Assembly (NCBI RefSeq): GCF_001189955.1 | Contig: NZ_LFLT01000004.1 | Location: forward strand, 62,001 to 126,000 | Direction: 5' to 3' | DNA: 64,000 bases | Origin: Herbaspirillum chlorophenolicum | GTDB lineage: Bacteria > Pseudomonadota > Gammaproteobacteria > Burkholderiales > Burkholderiaceae_D | Part shown: positions 18,891-29,542 of the stretch, piece by piece | How positions within the stretch are numbered: position 1 is the first letter of the stretch | How the letters are laid out: each line of letters begins with the position of its first letter | Notes under the pieces: model-generated | Database searches by the model: none | What the model saw: only the letters and a program-made list of their open reading frames with translations | What the model was told of the DNA's origin: nothing | Translations under genes and position numbers: made by a program

Positions 18891-19454
18891 TTAAGGATGG
18901 AATGCTTTGCCTTGCTCCATCATGGCAAGAATCATCTTCATTCGTTTTTCCCTGGTTTCCGGCTTCTTTGCCGTTTCAAGACGATAAACAATCGAATAAA
19001 CATTCGCTTTGTTTAGCGTTTTAAAGAATGCCTCTGCTTTTTTATTTTTACTCAACTCTTTCAGAAAATCTTCAGGCGGGCTAGCACTCCTGGATGAACT
19101 ATAGGCGATGTCCCATCGACCATCGGCCTTTGCCGCTTCAACGGCTTTCATGCCTTCGGAAGTCATTGCTCCGGCGTTGACAAGGCGTTCCACATGCTGA
19201 GTGTTTATTTTCGACCACCCGCTTTTGGGGCGTCTTGGCGTAAATTTCTGCAACCATGACAGTTTGTCGAAGGACTTCTTCTGACCATCAATCCATCCAT
19301 AGCAAAGCGCCTGATCAAGCGCTTCAACATAGGTCAGGGATTTCTCAAGCGCGTCTTTTTTGAAAATGCGCAACCATATGCCCTCTGATTCCGCATGGTT
19401 GCTCTCCAACCAATCCCGGAAATCCGCAGACGTTATGAAATGCAAGATTTGCAT
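18891..19454 (-). CDS. YdeI/OmpD-associated family protein
   Basis: The 187-residue protein matches the YdeI family throughout: SADFRDWLESNHAESEGIWLRIFKK, LCYGWIDGQKK, and FTPRRPKSGWSKINTQHVERL. The C-terminal part has the lysine-rich helices and NVYSIVYRLETAKKPETREKR motif of the family. Members are implicated in bacterial resistance to polymyxin-like peptides in Salmonella and related species, but no reaction is established. It stands alone, with its own terminator downstream and a VOC gene 48 bp upstream on the same strand. Confidence 0.9.
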   Translation of the reverse strand: MQILHFITSADFRDWLESNHAESEGIWLRIFKKDALEKSLTYVEALDQALCYGWIDGQKKSFDKLSWLQKFTPRRPKSGWSKINTQHVERLVNAGAMTSEGMKAVEAAKADGRWDIAYSSSRSASPPEDFLKELSKNKKAEAFFKTLNKANVYSIVYRLETAKKPETREKRMKMILAMMEQGKAFHP

Positions 19455-19502
19455 CAGCTATGCCTCGTTATTGCGACATAGAGACTTGCGCCGGCGTCCG
19501 GC

Positions 19503-19886
19503 CTATTCCGCCATCAGCCGGCTCGGCCAGCCGATGCGGACGAGCAGGTCATCCGGGCCGTTTAGCGCGAACTCATACATACCCCACGGCTTGTGCTCGG
19601 CCGCGCGGCTCGGCTCGATGATCTCGGGGCACATCGCCGCGGCCAGGTCGCGCACCCGGGGAGTGTAGACGTAGACGCCAAACGGGTTGCTCCCCGGCGT
19701 GAGCCAGCCCTCCACCGCCGGCTGCAAGTGCACTTCGCCGCCGGCGCCATCCGACAGCATGCGATATTCTTCGTAGCCTTGATCGACCGGCCTGAAGAAG
19801 CCTAGCCCGTTCCACCATCGCTCCGCTGCATCAAGGTCGTTGCAGGGAATGATGGCGACCACACTCGATATCTGCCGCTCGGCCAT
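19503..19886 (-). CDS. VOC (glyoxalase/bleomycin-resistance) family protein
   Basis: The 127-residue protein has one VOC module with the expected pattern IPCNDLDAAERWWNGLGF at the N terminus and a mid-domain EVHLQPAVEG, ending with a glutamate in GMYEFALNGPDDLLVRIGWP. The ligands are consistent with a metal site or with a bleomycin-binding-like protein, but the substrate is unknown. I use the ATG at 19884-19886 (MAERQISSVV); a TTG nine codons upstream is less likely. It is upstream of YdeI on the same strand. Confidence 0.85.
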   Translation of the reverse strand: MAERQISSVVAIIPCNDLDAAERWWNGLGFFRPVDQGYEEYRMLSDGAGGEVHLQPAVEGWLTPGSNPFGVYVYTPRVRDLAAAMCPEIIEPSRAAEHKPWGMYEFALNGPDDLLVRIGWPSRLMAE

Positions 19887-19974
19887 AGCGCTGCTCCAGT
19901 AAATATCTCGCAATGTTTGTACTTTGAGCCTTGAGTTGCGCAGCGGACCGAGTTACGCCGCTGCACGCCCCGCG

Positions 19975-21561
<1,587 letters not shown>

Positions 21562-21607
21562 GGCGATGGGGAATGGCTGCGTTGATAAATGGAATGGGGG
21601 CTGCTGC

Positions 21608-21660
21608 AAAAAATCAACAGCCCGGCAGTCCGGCATCTTGCCTGAGGACTGTCGGGCTGT
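21608..21660 (-). terminator. Terminator/attenuator between guaB and guaA
   Basis: A 15-bp stem with one G-U wobble (21617-21631 with 21646-21660) around a 14-nt loop is followed on the minus strand by TTTTTT within a few bases. It stands between guaB and guaA, so only readthrough from guaB would reach guaA unless guaA has its own promoter. Confidence 0.85.
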
Positions 21661-21674
21661 GGCCGCATCGGGAA

Positions 21675-23192
<1,518 letters not shown>

Positions 23193-23314
23193 GCGTCGCG
23201 CGACAGTTGAGTTTTGCCGCCCGGCCTGTGGCAAACAGGCCAGATTCATTGAAATTCAGGCAAGCATCGCCTGCGATGGGCATGGGAACCGGCCTGTGCG
23301 GGGCCGGATGCCTG

Positions 23315-23611
23315 TCACCGCTGCGCCTTGTGCGCCACGCGGCGGTGGCGTGAATCCTTGGGGTCGGCGATCAGCGGGCGGTAGATCTCGATCCTGTCCT
23401 GCGCCCGCAGCGGCGTATCCAGCGCCTTGACCTTGCCGAAGATGCCGACGCGGCATACGGTCAGGTCGATCGCCGGCTGCTCACGCAGCAAGCCGCTGTC
23501 CATGATGGCTTGCTGGATCGTACAGCCCTCGTCCACTTCGACGTCTTTCAACACCTGCAAACCGGGGGCGGCATAGCAGATCTGCACTTGCAAACGGACC
23601 GGATCAGCCAT
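23315..23611 (-). CDS. rnfH: RnfH/RatB family ubiquitin-like protein
   Basis: The 98-residue protein is a small ubiquitin-fold protein of the RnfH family (UPF0125): VQICYAAPGLQVLKDVEVDEGCTIQQAI, then VGIFGKVKALDTPLRAQDRIEIYRPLIADPK, the last segment being the strongest signature. Its cellular role is unsettled. It overlaps ratA by 8 bp on the same strand, the conserved ratA-rnfH (yfjG-yfjF) arrangement, with smpB divergent from them. Confidence 0.92.
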   Translation of the reverse strand: MADPVRLQVQICYAAPGLQVLKDVEVDEGCTIQQAIMDSGLLREQPAIDLTVCRVGIFGKVKALDTPLRAQDRIEIYRPLIADPKDSRHRRVAHKAQR

Positions 23612-24035
23612 ATATCTGTTCGGCGCGCTTGCAGAAGGAATCGACGAAACTGTTGGCGATCATGCTGAACACCGGGCCGATCACGCCTTCGAGGAGACGG
23701 CTGGAGAATTCATACTCCATGTCGAATTCGATCTTGCAGGCGTCTTCGCGCAGCGGCTTGAAATGCCAGCGCCCTTCGAAATGCTTGAAGGGCCCCTCCA
23801 CCAGGCGCATGGTCATGCTGGTGGGGCGCACGTTGGTATTTTGGGTGCTGAATGACTGTTTCAGCCCGTGGTAATTGATCTTCAGCTTGGCCGTCAGGCT
23901 GTGTTCGCCGCGCTCGGCCACTTCCACTCCCCCGCACCAGGGCAGGAATTCCGGGTAGTTCTCGACCTGGTCCACCAGGTTGAACATCTGCTCCGCGCTA
24001 TAGTTGATCAAGACGGTTTTGTGTACGACTGCCAT
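23604..24035 (-). CDS. ratA: RatA/COQ10-like START-domain protein
   Basis: The 143-residue protein belongs to the COQ10/RatA branch of the START superfamily: YSAEQMFNLVDQVENYPEFLPWCGG is a near-complete signature. E. coli RatA was reported to inhibit 70S assembly, and relatives bind ubiquinone; which activity applies here is unknown. The ATG at 24033-24035 (MAVVHKTVL) fits the family start; the nine upstream codons are not conserved. It is divergent from smpB across 67 bp. Confidence 0.92.
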   Translation of the reverse strand: MAVVHKTVLINYSAEQMFNLVDQVENYPEFLPWCGGVEVAERGEHSLTAKLKINYHGLKQSFSTQNTNVRPTSMTMRLVEGPFKHFEGRWHFKPLREDACKIEFDMEYEFSSRLLEGVIGPVFSMIANSFVDSFCKRAEQIYG

Positions 24036-24102
24036 CGAGGGTGGTCCGTTTGATAAAATCACAAAGTAATAATTTTAAACCGACGGGACGAGTTTTCCTT
24101 AG

Positions 24103-24552
24103 ATGAGCATAGTTGACAACAAAAAAGCCTTTTTCGATTACTTCATCGAGGAGCGATTCGAAGCGGGTATCGTCCTGCAAGGTTGGGAAGTCAAATCGAT
24201 ACGCGCCGGCCGCGTGCAATTGAAAGAAGCCTATGTAATCGTGCGCAACGGCGAGGTATTCCTGTTCGGCGCGCACATCAGCGCCCTGACCAGCACCTCC
24301 ACCCACGTGCACCCGGAAACCTTGCGCACCCGCAAGCTGCTGCTGAACGCGGCCGAGATCAGCAAGCTGATCGGCAAGGTGGAACGCTCCGGCTATACCC
24401 TGGTGCCATTGAACCTGCATTACAGCAAAGGGCGCGTCAAATGCGACATCGGCCTGGCCAAGGGCAAGAAGCAGCACGACAAGCGCGAGACCGAGAAGCA
24501 GCGCGACAGCCAGCGTGAAATCCAGTCCGCCATGAAACAGCACCGGCGCTGA
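24103..24552 (+). CDS. smpB: SsrA-binding protein SmpB
   Basis: SmpB binds tmRNA and delivers it to stalled ribosomes. The 149-residue protein has the family core ([32 protein letters not shown], then SYKNSY-type segments replaced here by [18 protein letters not shown]) and a basic tail rich in Lys, Arg and Gln ([15 protein letters not shown]) that folds into the mRNA channel. It is divergent from ratA and followed by an intrinsic terminator. The ssrA gene is not in this window. Confidence 0.96.
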   Translation: MSIVDNKKAFFDYFIEERFEAGIVLQGWEVKSIRAGRVQLKEAYVIVRNGEVFLFGAHISALTSTSTHVHPETLRTRKLLLNAAEISKLIGKVERSGYTLVPLNLHYSKGRVKCDIGLAKGKKQHDKRETEKQRDSQREIQSAMKQHRR

Positions 24553-24580
24553 TGCGCCAGCCTCTTCCGGCAAACAGATG

Positions 24581-24604
24581 ACGGCTGCCTTGTGCAGCCG
24601 TTTT
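24581..24604 (+). terminator. Intrinsic terminator of smpB
   Basis: ACGGCTGC pairs with GCAGCCGT around a 5-nt loop and is followed by TTTT. It lies 29 bp past the smpB stop and abuts the stop codon of the convergent TPR glycosyltransferase gene. Confidence 0.85.
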
Positions 24605-26178
24605 CATTGCGCGGCAAGCGCACGCACAGCTGCGGCGACCTCATCCGCCACGCCGCCCCAATTGCCGCGCTCCCGCTGGCGAAACAGCCGCATGCCTGGA
24701 TACCAGGCGCTGCGATCGGGCTGCAGCCCCCAGCGCCACTCGCCTTCCAGCCGCAGCATCAGCAATACCGGCATGCCCAGCGCGCCAGCCAGGTGGGCCA
24801 CCGCGCTGTCTACGCTGATCACGAGATCGAGATTGGCCAGCAGCGCCGCCGTATCGCCCCAATCCTTCAACGGCAAGATCTGAAGATTGTGCAGCGTATC
24901 GGCGTATTGCCGGTCAGGCATCGAAACCGACTGCTGCAGGGAGATGAAATCGGCCTCGGCATCCAGCACCGGCTTCAACTGCGCCAAGGCCAGGTCGCGC
25001 GTATGGTTGACGGCGCCATATTGCCGTCCGGCCCAGACGATGCCGATGCGTGGACGCCGCAACGAGCTGCCGCGTTTGCCCAGCCGCGCCGCCCAGTCCG
25101 CCACACGTACCGGATCTGCCGTCAGATGCGGCTTCAGCGAGCCTTGCGCCGGATCCGGCCGGTCCAGCAGCAGCGGCAGGCTGAGCAAAGGCGCATGCAC
25201 GTCGTGGGGAGGCAGCGCCTTGTCGTTGTCGACGAAGCGGCATGCCGGAAAGGATGGCTGCAGCAGCGGCAGCAATTCCGGCGGCACGCAGACGATGACT
25301 TGTTCCGCCCGCTGCACCACGTCTGGAATATAGCGGGCGAATTGCAGCGAATCCCCCAGTCCCTGCTCGGCCCACAGCAGCACTGTCTTGCCGGCAAGCA
25401 CCATCCCCGGTTGCCATTGCACGCTGGGGCTGCGCACGTCGGCACGGCGAATCCGTGCGATCGAGCGCCTTGCCTCATGCTCGCGCCAGCCTTCCTCGTA
25501 ACGGCCTGCCATCAACAGCAAATGGCTGCGCGCCACACGCGCCTCGGCAAAGCCGGGATGCCGGGAGACGGCCTGTTCATAACACGACAGCGCATCGTCA
25601 AAACGCCCCATCTGGCGCAACACATTCCCGCGGTTGAACTGGATCAGCGCCATGTCGGCGCCGCTGTCGAGCGCCGCCTCGCTCTCGTAGCAGGCCAGCG
25701 CTTCCTCATGGCGATTAAGCCGGAGCAGGATATCGGCGTGCAGGTTGAGGACGGGGAAATCGGAGGGGATGGCGGCTACTGCCGGAGCAATCGCCTCAAG
25801 CGCCTGTTCCGGCAGCCCAAGCTTGAACAATGCCTCCGCCTTGCGGAGACTGGCCTGCAAGGATGGGGAGAGTAATAACTCGTGGTCGCATTGCCCGACC
25901 AGCGCATGCAAAGCCTGCGTGCGCGCGGCCTTGGCATCGGCCAGCACAGGACTAAGCGCCAGGCAAACCTCGTAACTGGCGACTGCGGCCTGAAAATATC
26001 CAGCCTGCTCCTGCAGGCGTCCGCGTTGCATCAGGAGGGGAATGAATTCCGGTTCGATGGTCAAGCCTGCCGCCACTTTTTCCAGGGCAGGCTCATGCAT
26101 GCCGGCACCGCCTAGCGCGATGGCGTCACACATCAGGGACATCAACTGCTCCAGCCTGGCCGCATCCAAATTATTCAT
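24604..26178 (-). CDS. TPR-containing glycosyltransferase-like protein
   Basis: The 524-residue protein has tetratricopeptide repeats over about residues 25-235 (for example FNRGNVLRQMGRFDDALSCYEQAV) and a GT9/GT41-like domain from about 255. WAEQGLGDSLQFARY at 269-283 and DLVISVDSAVAHLAGALGMPV near 455 are the hallmark motifs of this group, which resembles O-GlcNAc transferases and heptosyltransferases. The donor and acceptor are unknown; protein glycosylation is possible. No signal peptide is present. It stands alone, convergent with smpB. Confidence 0.87.
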   Translation of the reverse strand: MNNLDAARLEQLMSLMCDAIALGGAGMHEPALEKVAAGLTIEPEFIPLLMQRGRLQEQAGYFQAAVASYEVCLALSPVLADAKAARTQALHALVGQCDHELLLSPSLQASLRKAEALFKLGLPEQALEAIAPAVAAIPSDFPVLNLHADILLRLNRHEEALACYESEAALDSGADMALIQFNRGNVLRQMGRFDDALSCYEQAVSRHPGFAEARVARSHLLLMAGRYEEGWREHEARRSIARIRRADVRSPSVQWQPGMVLAGKTVLLWAEQGLGDSLQFARYIPDVVQRAEQVIVCVPPELLPLLQPSFPACRFVDNDKALPPHDVHAPLLSLPLLLDRPDPAQGSLKPHLTADPVRVADWAARLGKRGSSLRRPRIGIVWAGRQYGAVNHTRDLALAQLKPVLDAEADFISLQQSVSMPDRQYADTLHNLQILPLKDWGDTAALLANLDLVISVDSAVAHLAGALGMPVLLMLRLEGEWRWGLQPDRSAWYPGMRLFRQRERGNWGGVADEVAAAVRALAAQ

Positions 26179-26229
26179 GCGGCCAGATTAGCACGGGGGC
26201 GGCATCCGCAAACCTCAGTAGTGAGGGCG

Positions 26230-26919
26230 TTACGCTGTCGTATCGATCAGATTGCCGGCACTCTTGCCGTCGGCCAGTTTGCTCTGCAAGCTTTGCAGAA
26301 AACTCGATAGCGACGTGCTGTCGCCGGACACGCCCAGCGAACTGAGCAAGCTGCCAAAGCTGCCTTCCAGTGAAGACAAGCTGCTGCCCGCGCTGGATGT
26401 GCCATCCGCCCCGTCGCTACCGCTGCTGCTGAGCTTGGAGATGAGACTCTTGAGATCGGCTTCAAGTCCGCCGCCCGGTGGCGGCGGATTGCCTGCCGGG
26501 GTATAGGAGGAGGCTGTCACCGTCGTCGCATCGGTCGCCGTATTGCTTCCATCCGAACTGGTATCGCTGCTCGGCGACGACTCACCGCTGCCTTGCGCAT
26601 GCAGCGTCGCCATCAGTTGCTGCAGGAAGGCATCCAGCTTGGAGTCGACGCTGCCGGTACCGGCCGACGATGCGGACGTCAATGAATAGGCGCTGGTTGC
26701 ACTGGTGGCAGCAGTATCGCTATCAAGGTCGATGCCCAGCGACTCCAGCACATCCTTGAGCGCACCCAGCAGGCCGCCTCCCTTGCCACCCCCATGCGGC
26801 GGCGGAGGTGGCGGCATATCCGTGCGCATGGAGGCGCTGGACGTGGCCGAACCGGTACCCGAAAGCCCGCTCAGGTCGGCGATGGTGTAATTGCTGCTCG
26901 ATACGCTGCTGATAGCCAT
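26230..26919 (-). CDS. Ser/Gly-rich low-complexity protein of unknown function
   Basis: I do not recognise the 229-residue product. Its N terminus is serine-rich (AISSVSSSNYTIADLSGLSG), followed by a PPPPPPHGGGKGGG linker. Four or five short amphipathic helices (LLGALKDVLESLGI, LDAFLQQLMATLHAQ, LEADLKSLISKL, LSSFLQSLQSKL) are separated by Ser/Thr/Asp linkers. There is no signal peptide, transmembrane helix or cysteine. A GGGGG Shine-Dalgarno sequence precedes the ATG. The gene is divergent from a CpxR-like regulator and has a perfect CpxR box about 100 bp upstream, so it may be an envelope-stress target. Confidence 0.75.
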   Translation of the reverse strand: MAISSVSSSNYTIADLSGLSGTGSATSSASMRTDMPPPPPPHGGGKGGGLLGALKDVLESLGIDLDSDTAATSATSAYSLTSASSAGTGSVDSKLDAFLQQLMATLHAQGSGESSPSSDTSSDGSNTATDATTVTASSYTPAGNPPPPGGGLEADLKSLISKLSSSGSDGADGTSSAGSSLSSLEGSFGSLLSSLGVSGDSTSLSSFLQSLQSKLADGKSAGNLIDTTA

Positions 26920-27015
26920 GATGACCCCCTTTTGTCTTTGCGATGCAGGCGCATCGCCCCCGTCGATATGGAAGAAGTATCGGCTAGCGCAGCATGTTAA
27001 GTTCGCGCCAATCCG

Positions 27016-27030
27016 GTAAAACGGAGTAAA
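27016..27030 (+). promoter_or_regulatory. CpxR box near the Ser-rich gene
   Basis: GTAAA-5 bp-GTAAA is an exact match to the E. coli CpxR consensus. It lies 97 bp upstream of the start of the Ser-rich gene, reading toward the cpxR-like gene. Confidence 0.65.
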
Positions 27031-27191
27031 GTTTTGTCAGGCGCGATCAGGAAGCTCATTTATCGCTGGAACTGCGGCGCTTTTTCCCGCCGGGACGATA
27101 CCGCAATGGCAATATTCGCCTACTGGAATCCTTGCAATATTGAAACAAAGGAATCCGAACATCGGCCCCAAAAAATGTTCGCCATCGCTGG

Positions 27192-27220
27192 GTAAATGAA
27201 TGTAAAGATGCAATTGTAAA
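27192..27220 (+). promoter_or_regulatory. CpxR box upstream of the cpxR-like gene
   Basis: GTAAA-5 bp-GTAAA (27192-27206), again an exact consensus match, followed 9 bp later by a third GTAAA (27216-27220). It lies 100-128 bp before the regulator start, suggesting autoregulation as for E. coli cpxRA. Confidence 0.7.
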
Positions 27221-27319
27221 GACGTTCTGAAACACTTCTGCAAAACCTTTTACGGCATATTAGCGACTGCCGACGCCCCGCGGCATTAATGCAGGGCAAC
27301 TCAAGAATGGAATGCAGCA

Positions 27320-28009
27320 ATGTCTAAAGTGCTTTTGATCGATGACGATGTTGAGCTTGTCGATATGCTCAAGGAATACCTCGAGCAGGAAAAATTTGAA
27401 GTCAATGTCGCCTATGACGGTGAAGCAGGCGCTGCCGAAGCCTTGACCGGCCAATACGCCATCGCCGTACTGGACGTGATGATGCCGCGCCTGAACGGGG
27501 TCGACACGCTGCGCCGCATCCGCGCCAAGAGCAGCATGCCGGTCGTGATGCTGACCGCCAAGGGCGACGATACCGACCGCATCATCGGCCTTGAACTGGG
27601 CGCTGACGATTACGTTCCCAAGCCCTGCACGCCCCGCGAAATCGCCGCGCGCATCCGCGCCATCCTGCGTCGCTCCACCGCCGAAAGTACCGAGCAATCG
27701 CCCTACTCCCCGCTGGCCGTCGGCGCCTTGTCGATGTGGCCGGAACAACGCCGCGCGACCTGGTCCGGCCGCCCGCTGGAACTGACCAGCAGCGAATTCA
27801 ACCTGCTCGAGGTGCTGGCGCGCAACGCCGGCAAGCCGGTAAGCAAGCAGCATCTGTCCGAACAAGGTCTGGGCCGCCCGCTGGCGCGCTTCGACCGCAA
27901 CATCGACGTGCATCTCTCCAGCATCCGCCAGAAGATCGCCGCATTGGGCAGCGACAAGAGCTGCATCCAGACCGTCTACCGACTGGGCTATCAGTTCATC
28001 AAGGAATAA
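27320..28009 (+). CDS. cpxR: CpxR-like OmpR-family response regulator
   Basis: The 229-residue protein has a receiver domain with Asp52 as phosphoacceptor (AVLDVMMPRLNG), Lys101 region KPCTPRE, and an OmpR winged-helix domain (ELTSSEFNLLEVLARNAGKPVSKQHLSE). Its winged-helix segment GLGRPLARFDRNIDVHLSSIRQKI is very close to E. coli CpxR. Two exact CpxR boxes in the upstream region support the name. The AAGGA of its last codons serves the kinase gene 1 bp downstream. It should respond to envelope stress in the CpxR manner, but the stimulus is not shown here. Confidence 0.9.
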   Translation: MSKVLLIDDDVELVDMLKEYLEQEKFEVNVAYDGEAGAAEALTGQYAIAVLDVMMPRLNGVDTLRRIRAKSSMPVVMLTAKGDDTDRIIGLELGADDYVPKPCTPREIAARIRAILRRSTAESTEQSPYSPLAVGALSMWPEQRRATWSGRPLELTSSEFNLLEVLARNAGKPVSKQHLSEQGLGRPLARFDRNIDVHLSSIRQKIAALGSDKSCIQTVYRLGYQFIKE

Positions 28010-28010
28010 A

Positions 28011-29435
28011 GTGGGTCGGTTATTCTGGAAATTCTTCTTCTTCATTGCGATCGCCCAGATCACCGCCACCTTCGGCGTGGGCGTGCTGTTCTGGATCGAG
28101 AACCTGGAACGCAATAGCCACAGCTCCGAAATCGACCTCAGCCCCCCGGCCTCCTTCATGATCCGCTCGGCCGCCGCAACCTTGCAGTTCGGCGGCGCGG
28201 AAGCCTTGCGCAGCCTGATCAACGAAGGCCGCGAGCACCGCCTGAAGCTGTATGCGGTGGATGAAAACATGAAGGACCTGATGGGCCGCGAAGTCTCGCC
28301 CAAGCTGGTGGAAGAAGCGCGCGCCGTACTCAAGACGGAAAAAGGGCGGCGCGTAGTCGAACTGGTGAAGGCCGCCAATGGCCATAGCTACCTGCTATTC
28401 ATTCCAGCTCCGCCCGAAGAATTCGTCGGCCCCGGCGGCCCCGGACCTGGCGGACGCGAGCCGCGCCGCATGCGCGACCGCGGGCCACAGCCGTTGTTCT
28501 TCCCCAGTATGCCGATCGTGGTGGCAATGGTGGCCAGCATGGTGTTCGCCCTGTTGCTGGCCTGGTATTTCTCCTACCCGATCCGCCACCTGAAAAACGC
28601 CTTTGCCCAGGCTGCTTCCGGCAACCTTGACCTGGAACTCGAACCTGTCATGAGTTCGCGCAGCGACGAGCTGGCCGACCTCGGGCGCGACTTCGACGCC
28701 ATGACCGCCAAGCTGCGCACGCTGATGGAGAGCCAGCGCCGGCTGCTGCATGACGTCTCGCATGAATTGCGTTCGCCGATCGCGCGGCTGCAAGTCGCCA
28801 TCGGCCTGGCCAGGGTGCAGGACAAGGACAAGCTGGAGATCACGCTGGAGCGCATCGAACGCGAAAGCGTACGCATGGACAAGCTGGTAGGCGAGCTGCT
28901 GACGCTGTCGCGGCTGGAAGCCAATGTGCCCGGCTCGATGGAAGAAAACATCGCGATCCAGCCCATGCTTGCCGACATGATCAACGACGCCAGCTTCGAG
29001 GCCAGCGCCAACGGCAAGCATATCGAGGGCCAGATCGATTGCCCGGTGGAGGTCAAGGGCAATCCGGAACTGCTCTATCGCGCTATCGAGAACGTGCTGC
29101 GCAACGCCATCAAGCACACCGCGCTCGATACCACCGTACAAATCCATACCCAGGTCGATGAAATCAACAAGCTGCTGCATCTCTCGATTCTTGACCGCGG
29201 CCCCGGCGTGCCGGAAGACGAACTGAACAGCATCTTCGAACTGTTCTTCCGCAGCAGCCGAACCAAGAGCAACAGCTCAGGCCATGGCCTGGGACTCTCC
29301 ATCGCACGGCGCATCGTCGAAGCCCACAACGGTTTCATCCGCGCCGCCAATCGCAAGGACGGCGGCCTGCGTGTGGATATCACGCTGCCCTTCATGGCTG
29401 ACGAACCAGCCAAGGGTCAGACGCTGGACGCCTGA
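28011..29435 (+). CDS. cpxA: CpxA-like sensor histidine kinase
   Basis: The 474-residue kinase has one membrane helix near residues 5-27, a periplasmic domain of about 130 residues, a second helix at about 167-190, and HAMP, DHp and ATPase domains. His251 in LLHDVSHELRSPIARL is the phosphorylated residue; NVLRNAIKH (N box), LDRGPGVP (G1) and GHGLGLSIARRIVEAH (G2) complete it. It begins with GTG at 28011, 1 bp after the regulator stop, with AAGGA 5 bp upstream, so it is co-translated with cpxR. The periplasmic Gly/Pro/Arg-rich stretch PGGPGPGGREPRRMRDRGPQ before the second helix is unusual. Confidence 0.9.
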   Translation: MGRLFWKFFFFIAIAQITATFGVGVLFWIENLERNSHSSEIDLSPPASFMIRSAAATLQFGGAEALRSLINEGREHRLKLYAVDENMKDLMGREVSPKLVEEARAVLKTEKGRRVVELVKAANGHSYLLFIPAPPEEFVGPGGPGPGGREPRRMRDRGPQPLFFPSMPIVVAMVASMVFALLLAWYFSYPIRHLKNAFAQAASGNLDLELEPVMSSRSDELADLGRDFDAMTAKLRTLMESQRRLLHDVSHELRSPIARLQVAIGLARVQDKDKLEITLERIERESVRMDKLVGELLTLSRLEANVPGSMEENIAIQPMLADMINDASFEASANGKHIEGQIDCPVEVKGNPELLYRAIENVLRNAIKHTALDTTVQIHTQVDEINKLLHLSILDRGPGVPEDELNSIFELFFRSSRTKSNSSGHGLGLSIARRIVEAHNGFIRAANRKDGGLRVDITLPFMADEPAKGQTLDA

Positions 29436-29484
29436 ACGCAGGCCCAAAGCTGGGTCCTGGCGTCCGCCAGGACGGCGCAAATTG

Positions 29485-29519
29485 AAATGCCCATGCCTCT
29501 TTGGAGGCATGGGCATTTT
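29485..29519. terminator. Bidirectional terminator between cpxA and the beta-lactamase-like gene
   Basis: A perfect 15-bp stem (29485-29499 with 29504-29518) closes a 4-nt TTTG loop. A short T run follows on the plus strand and AAA flanks it on the other, as expected for a shared terminator of convergent genes. Confidence 0.85.
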
Positions 29520-29542
29520 GCCTTTCAGGCGTTCTTGCGGCC

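Larger units (their letters stand above)
26920..27319. promoter_or_regulatory. Divergent promoter region of the Ser-rich gene and cpxR-like gene
   Basis: This 400-bp region contains no credible gene. It holds two CpxR boxes, described separately at 27016-27030 and 27192-27220. Canonical -35/-10 pairs could not be assigned with confidence on either strand, which is common for activated promoters. Confidence 0.6.

Noticed and set aside
27320..28009. Ser-rich gene next to cpxR as a CpxP homologue
   Set aside because: CpxP has LTxxQ motifs and a signal peptide; the Ser-rich protein has neither.
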